Assembly (NCBI RefSeq): GCF_040802235.1
Contig: NC_133166.1
Span: forward strand, 116,698,991 to 116,762,990
Reading direction: 5' to 3'
Length of the DNA: 64,000 bases
Source: Manis javanica
Taxonomy: Eukaryota; Chordata; Mammalia; Pholidota; Manidae
The notes under the pieces are model-generated. The model was not told the DNA's origin, did not search any database, and saw only the letters and a list, made by a program, of their open reading frames with translations. Shown here in pieces: positions 61,901 to 64,000 of the stretch. Positions within the stretch are counted from its first letter, which is position 1, and each line of letters opens with the position of its first letter. The position numbers were made by a program, and so were the translations under genes.

Positions 61901-64000
61901 GTTTCATAATAGTGCCATTAGCTGGCAGTACGCGTCCTTGTAGCCTGGGTTATCCCCTTGCTCTGGTCGCCGCACCTGCCATTAGACTCTTGTCCTCCTG
62001 TTCTGTAAACTGCTTCTGCATAACTAATAATTAATATTGGTTATTCAGCACTTCTAGCTGCTAAATATTGAATTGTGTTATTTTTAATTATATGAGGCCT
62101 TTACTAATTGTCTTACTGAATTAGTCCTGTGCCCACTGGTTTTAGTAACTCTCTAACTAATGGATCTGTCCCTAGAATACCTCTTTCCCACAGTCACACT
62201 CTTGGGTGTGCAGTTTAGTATTTTAATGGACATAGAACAATAGTGTCCTCCCATCTTTGATACTTGAGGTAAAGCTGCCTTAGTCTCTTTGACATCTCCT
62301 CCCTCAAGATCAGGGTGATTTTGAAGGTGATTGTCACTGCATTCTCTGGCCATGAAAAGAGAAATGACTTCAAGCCACGTGGGGGTGTGGTTTCTATAGA
62401 CTGGGATTATAGTTATAACCAGAAGCTGGTTTATGGCTTAGGGAGGAGTAAGGGATTTTAGAGTAGGTGGGCCTCTGTGTTCCTTTTCATGGGGTAGTGT
62501 TTGGGGGCATGAGTTTCTGGTGCTGGCTGTAGGTTGTGGAGGCTCAGGGGTCTATGGGGGTGCATGAAAGGAGGCCAGGCTGTTGCGAAAGCCTGACCAA
62601 TTCCAGGGACTGGCAGCAGTGGTGGTGATACTTAACTAGGGGAGGGACAGCTGACCAGAGGAGCATGAGTGAGTGGGGTGGGGGTGATGGAAGGATCCGA
62701 GGAACTTTTTGGGAAGTGGATACTCTGAAAAGTCGAGTTAGGCAGTAAGGAGTCTGCTATAGGCGGGCGGGGGAGGAAAGGGTGGTGGGTTTGGGATGAT
62801 TGCATAGGATGTGAGCGAGCCCTCTGCCAGCCCATGGAGGGCAATTTTCATTTTCCCTATTCTGGTGGTGACTCACTGTCTCTTCATTTTTCAAGGGAGA
62901 GAAACAAACAAAAACGAAAGAAAAAAAAAAAAGGAGCTGTTCCCCACACCCCCCATGCCTCCCTGGATCTATCTGCCTGTCCTCCATCCCCAGGAAAAGC
63001 AGACGCCCACATCCCCTCCTGTGCTCCTTAGGAACACCTGCCTTTTGCCTCCAACTAAAATGGCCTCTCATTCTAGCCAGTCCTGGGATTCTCCAGGGGC
63101 AATGGCCAGTCTTCTCCCAGCCTGACAGTAAGCTGGCCTGTCACCAGCAAGTTAGCCCACTAACTCGGTATGGTCACCGGTCAGCCAGTCGGCTAGCACC
63201 AGCTTGCTCTTTAGCCAGTTCTCTGGAAAGCCATCTGGTTGACCAGTTAGCCAGCAAACCCATGGGTCGGTCGCCACCCAAGTGAATTAGCCTCCCTTTC
63301 TCACTCCCCTTGTCCCCTCCCTTCTCTCCCGTCAGCCCCCTACCATCTCAGCGGGTAGGACCTACTAATACTGCATAACCGGGTCTGCTTCTTAACCCCC
63401 TGCCTTCCCTCTCTTACCCTCTGTTGGAAAACCCTGTTGCCAACTCTGTGTGTGTCACTAACACGCTTATAAGCCAGGGGACCCTGGGCTGGGCAGGGAC
63501 AGGTGGGGCAAGGTATGAGTGAAAACCGCAACTAACCCTTCTGTCTCATCTGCGGAATGTCGGCCATCTTCAAGTCTTTGCCTCCTTAGTCCAGTTCCTT
63601 TGCTGCTTTCTTCTCTACTAACCGAGGTCTTGAGCTGCCCCCCTGGCCGCAGCCGGGCCTTCCGGGAGGGGGTGGGGCGGGGAGAGGAATCCGAGGAGGG
63701 GTAGAGGTGGGGATCGGGAAAGAGGGGGTTTAAGTTTTGTGTGTTTTATTTCTCCCTCCCATTTATAATTTGATTTTCTTTAAACAAAGTACTTCAGTTG
63801 AACTTAGGGTGGGAGGGTCTGAACAAACAACCAAATATCTATGGATATATATTTTTCCTCTTTCCTTGAGTTTCACAGTTGGTCATTTTATTTTTCTTTT
63901 CTTTTCGTTCTGTTCTTCTGTTGTTGTCTTTGTTGTTTTTTTGGCCCCGCCCCGCCCCACCCCCATCTCCGGTGAAGCACGCAGGGATTGGACACGCTAT
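34233..64000 (+). CDS. NRXN2: NRXN2 alpha, neurexin-2, 5' part
   Basis: Neurexin-2 alpha is a presynaptic single-pass adhesion protein whose LNS and EGF modules bind neuroligins, LRRTMs, dystroglycan and other partners. Coding parts in the window: 34233-34950, 45641-45658, 50335-50364, 52618-52689, 56994-57295, 63978-64000. With all SS1 cassettes they give 380 codons in one frame up to 57295, then the SS2 cassette. Visible modules are a Leu-rich signal peptide (about residues 1-25), LNS1 from [15 protein letters not shown] (about 27-205), EGF-A with six Cys (about 205-239), SS1 insert, and the first 100 residues of LNS2. The match to human and rat neurexin-2, not 1 or 3, is nearly exact across the LNS1 domain and SS1. 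The start at 34233 is the Met directly before the signal peptide. Remaining exons, including the beta promoter, lie past the window. Confidence 0.97.
38700..38830 (-). repeat. L2 fragment
   Basis: Reverse L2 3' text: tgataggccttgtattggg, cagagatgaatacggtgctg, ctctgggagttagctg. Confidence 0.55.
38831..39315 (+). repeat. MIR SINE, two tandem copies
   Basis: First: ttccttatctgtaaaatggg, cccagcacgtagagagtgct, caataaataacagc. Second from about 39090: ccttacctgtaaattggatg through agtaaatggtagttactatt. Confidence 0.8.
40290..40400 (-). repeat. MIR SINE fragment
   Basis: ttttatctcatttaattccc followed by acgaccactgcatgag: reverse MIR part. Confidence 0.55.
41455..41690 (+). repeat. MIR SINE, full length
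   Basis: gggtttgaatcccagctttg, ctacttgctagctgtgtgaa, cttgggcaatttacttt, aaatgagttaatatgtagaa, tgccaggctctattctacat. Confidence 0.85.
41692..41870 (-). repeat. L2 fragment
   Basis: gaaggcttcaaggagaaggt and cttgaaggatgacagatttg are typical reverse L2. Confidence 0.65.
41925..42130 (+). repeat. MIR SINE
   Basis: aagccagacagatttgcatt, gggtgacctggacaagtttc, ccttgtttccccatctttac. Confidence 0.65.
42145..43060 (-). repeat. L2 LINE 3' region
   Basis: Long reverse L2: ttattcaacaaacacaggc, gagaaatgaatgagacattg, gaaagggcatttcaagccga, gggaatagcctgtgcagaga, cagagttatgacctggttgg. The end toward 43060 is indistinct. Confidence 0.7.
45320..45430 (+). repeat. MIR SINE fragment
   Basis: ctctgtgtgaccttgactgg, tgggcctcagtttcctgaaa. 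It ends about 210 bases before SS1 cassette A. Confidence 0.75.
45641..45658 (+). CDS. NRXN2: NRXN2 SS1 cassette A, 18-nt microexon
   Basis: Between acceptor tggcctgtag and donor gtgagt. It adds EEHPVE, with split Glu and Gly codons at the ends (human EEHPME). Phase 1 on both sides, so skipping keeps the frame. Confidence 0.93.
45659..50334 (+). other. NRXN2: NRXN2 intron 3
   Basis: 4.7 kb. Contains a TG-rich stretch with four TGCATG words (46864-47100), purine-rich DNA at 47210-47420 and, in its last 550 bases, long T-, A- and pyrimidine-rich tracts with two predicted hairpins. Confidence 0.7.
50335..50364 (+). CDS. NRXN2: NRXN2 SS1 cassette B, 30-nt exon
   Basis: Adds [10 protein letters not shown], identical to human. 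The acceptor is the unusual ccAAG and the donor gtatgg, both weak, after a very long pyrimidine tract. Phase 1 on both sides. Confidence 0.94.
50365..52617 (+). other. NRXN2: NRXN2 intron 4
   Basis: 2.25 kb, starting with pyrimidine-rich sequence to about 50760. It has a MIR-like piece near 50950-51050. No other element is recognised. Confidence 0.65.
50387..50406 (+). repeat. (GGATT)4 tandem repeat
   Basis: Four perfect GGATT units 22 bases after the donor of SS1 cassette B. Confidence 0.9.
52618..52689 (+). CDS. NRXN2: NRXN2 SS1 cassette C, 72-nt exon
   Basis: Follows tctgcttcttcag and ends at AAAG|GTCAGT. Adds 24 residues starting [12 protein letters not shown] and ending GDVHQPTK, matching the long SS1 form of rat neurexin-2 as I recall it. 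Phase 1 on both sides. The acceptor is a CAGTAG tandem, so one residue (Val) may be optional. Confidence 0.93.
53430..53690 (+). repeat. L2 LINE 3' end
   Basis: gaagtcttctctgaactccc, actgcactgtaactgtcact, aggctgagctccctgaggac, gtgctcagcaaatttatttt. Confidence 0.7.
53870..54065 (-). repeat. MIR SINE
   Basis: atctgtgaggtaggctaatg, ttggccaaggtcacaaggct, ggtggaagagccagcg. Confidence 0.65.
54416..54478 (-). promoter_or_regulatory. ZNF143-type and CTCF-like motifs
   Basis: Minus-strand reading gives aactacaactcccagcagc (54416-54434), the ACTACAAYTCCC element of ZNF143/THAP11, and caccagggggcgct (54465-54478), a CTCF core. They are about 30 bases apart. Confidence 0.6.
56994..57295 (+). CDS. NRXN2: NRXN2 exon starting LNS2
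   Basis: Two bases plus 100 codons, [20 protein letters not shown] to VRVTRNLRQ, identical to human as far as I can recall. It ends in phase 0 at splice site SS2. Confidence 0.97.
59020..59340 (-). repeat. L2 fragment
   Basis: gacatggtccctgctctccc, agcccttcagttcttgagga, ggtgagacctggcctaacag: reverse L2. Confidence 0.6.
60385..60760 (+). repeat. MIR followed by L2 fragment
   Basis: MIR to about 60560 (ctgggttcaaatcccagctt, agttatgtaacctctctgct, cacagtgcctggcacttgtg), then L2 (tcaagcccagcttcaagccc, aacccttcctgacgctccca). Confidence 0.75.
63125..63290 (+). repeat. Degenerate GCCAGTTAGC repeat
   Basis: Words caagttagcccac, ggtcagccagtcggctagc, tagccagttctc and gaccagttagccagc recur in 160 bases. 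Imperfect units of about 8-16 bases. Confidence 0.5.
63978..64000 (+). CDS. NRXN2: NRXN2 SS2 cassette 1, cut by window end
   Basis: Reads HAGIGHA plus two bases of the next Met, matching the 8-residue first insert of splice site 2. The acceptor is AAG (ggtgaag), preceded by a C-rich stretch and a long T-rich tract. The exon's last base and donor are outside the window. Confidence 0.93.

Larger units (their letters stand above)
57296..63977 (+). other. NRXN2: NRXN2 intron 6
   Basis: 6.7 kb. Holds L2 and MIR copies (59020-59340, 60385-60760), an AT-rich part near 62020-62110, a degenerate CAGTTAGCC repeat (63125-63290), and a long U-rich tract before the SS2 cassette. Confidence 0.7.

Overview
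The window is nuclear DNA of a placental mammal. It carries, all on the + strand, the 3' part of PYGM (muscle glycogen phosphorylase), the whole of RASGRP2 (CalDAG-GEFI) and the 5' part of NRXN2 (neurexin-2 alpha). In human this trio is adjacent in the same relative order and orientation on 11q13.1. The translated exons nearly match the human proteins, introns follow GT-AG rules with one exception, and the repeats are old families (MIR, L2, L1M). I see no Alu, B1/B2, carnivore, pig, ruminant or horse tRNA-type SINE. A primate is therefore unlikely, but I cannot name the species.

Layout: 1-6.07 kb holds PYGM exons 9-20 and its poly(A) signal. 6.1-7.4 kb is GC-rich intergenic DNA. 7.4-21.35 kb is RASGRP2: a CpG-island first exon, 15 coding exons and a final non-coding exon. 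21.35-24.78 kb is intergenic, with degenerate and TG-rich repeats. From 24.8 kb to the end is NRXN2: CpG-island promoter, non-coding exon 1, large exon 2 (signal peptide, LNS1, EGF-A), three small cassettes of splice site SS1 (18, 30 and 72 nt), the 302-nt exon starting LNS2, and the first 23 nt of the SS2 cassette, which is cut by the window end.

All coding exons join in phase. PYGM gives 508 residues from residue 334 to the stop. RASGRP2 gives 608 residues. NRXN2 gives exactly 380 codons up to the end of the LNS2 exon when all SS1 cassettes are included.

The three genes are functionally unrelated neighbours: glycogenolysis in muscle, Rap1 activation in platelets and neurons, and presynaptic adhesion. 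The most interesting signals are a minor-spliceosome AT-AC intron in RASGRP2; the complete SS1 cassette set of NRXN2, with a CAGTAG tandem acceptor and RNA hairpins; CTCF-like motifs arranged divergently at the RASGRP2 promoter and convergently across NRXN2, the distal one beside a ZNF143 element; and octamer/homeodomain clusters in NRXN2 intron 1 that look like an enhancer. I found no mobile element encoding proteins, RNA gene, viral gene or CRISPR array.
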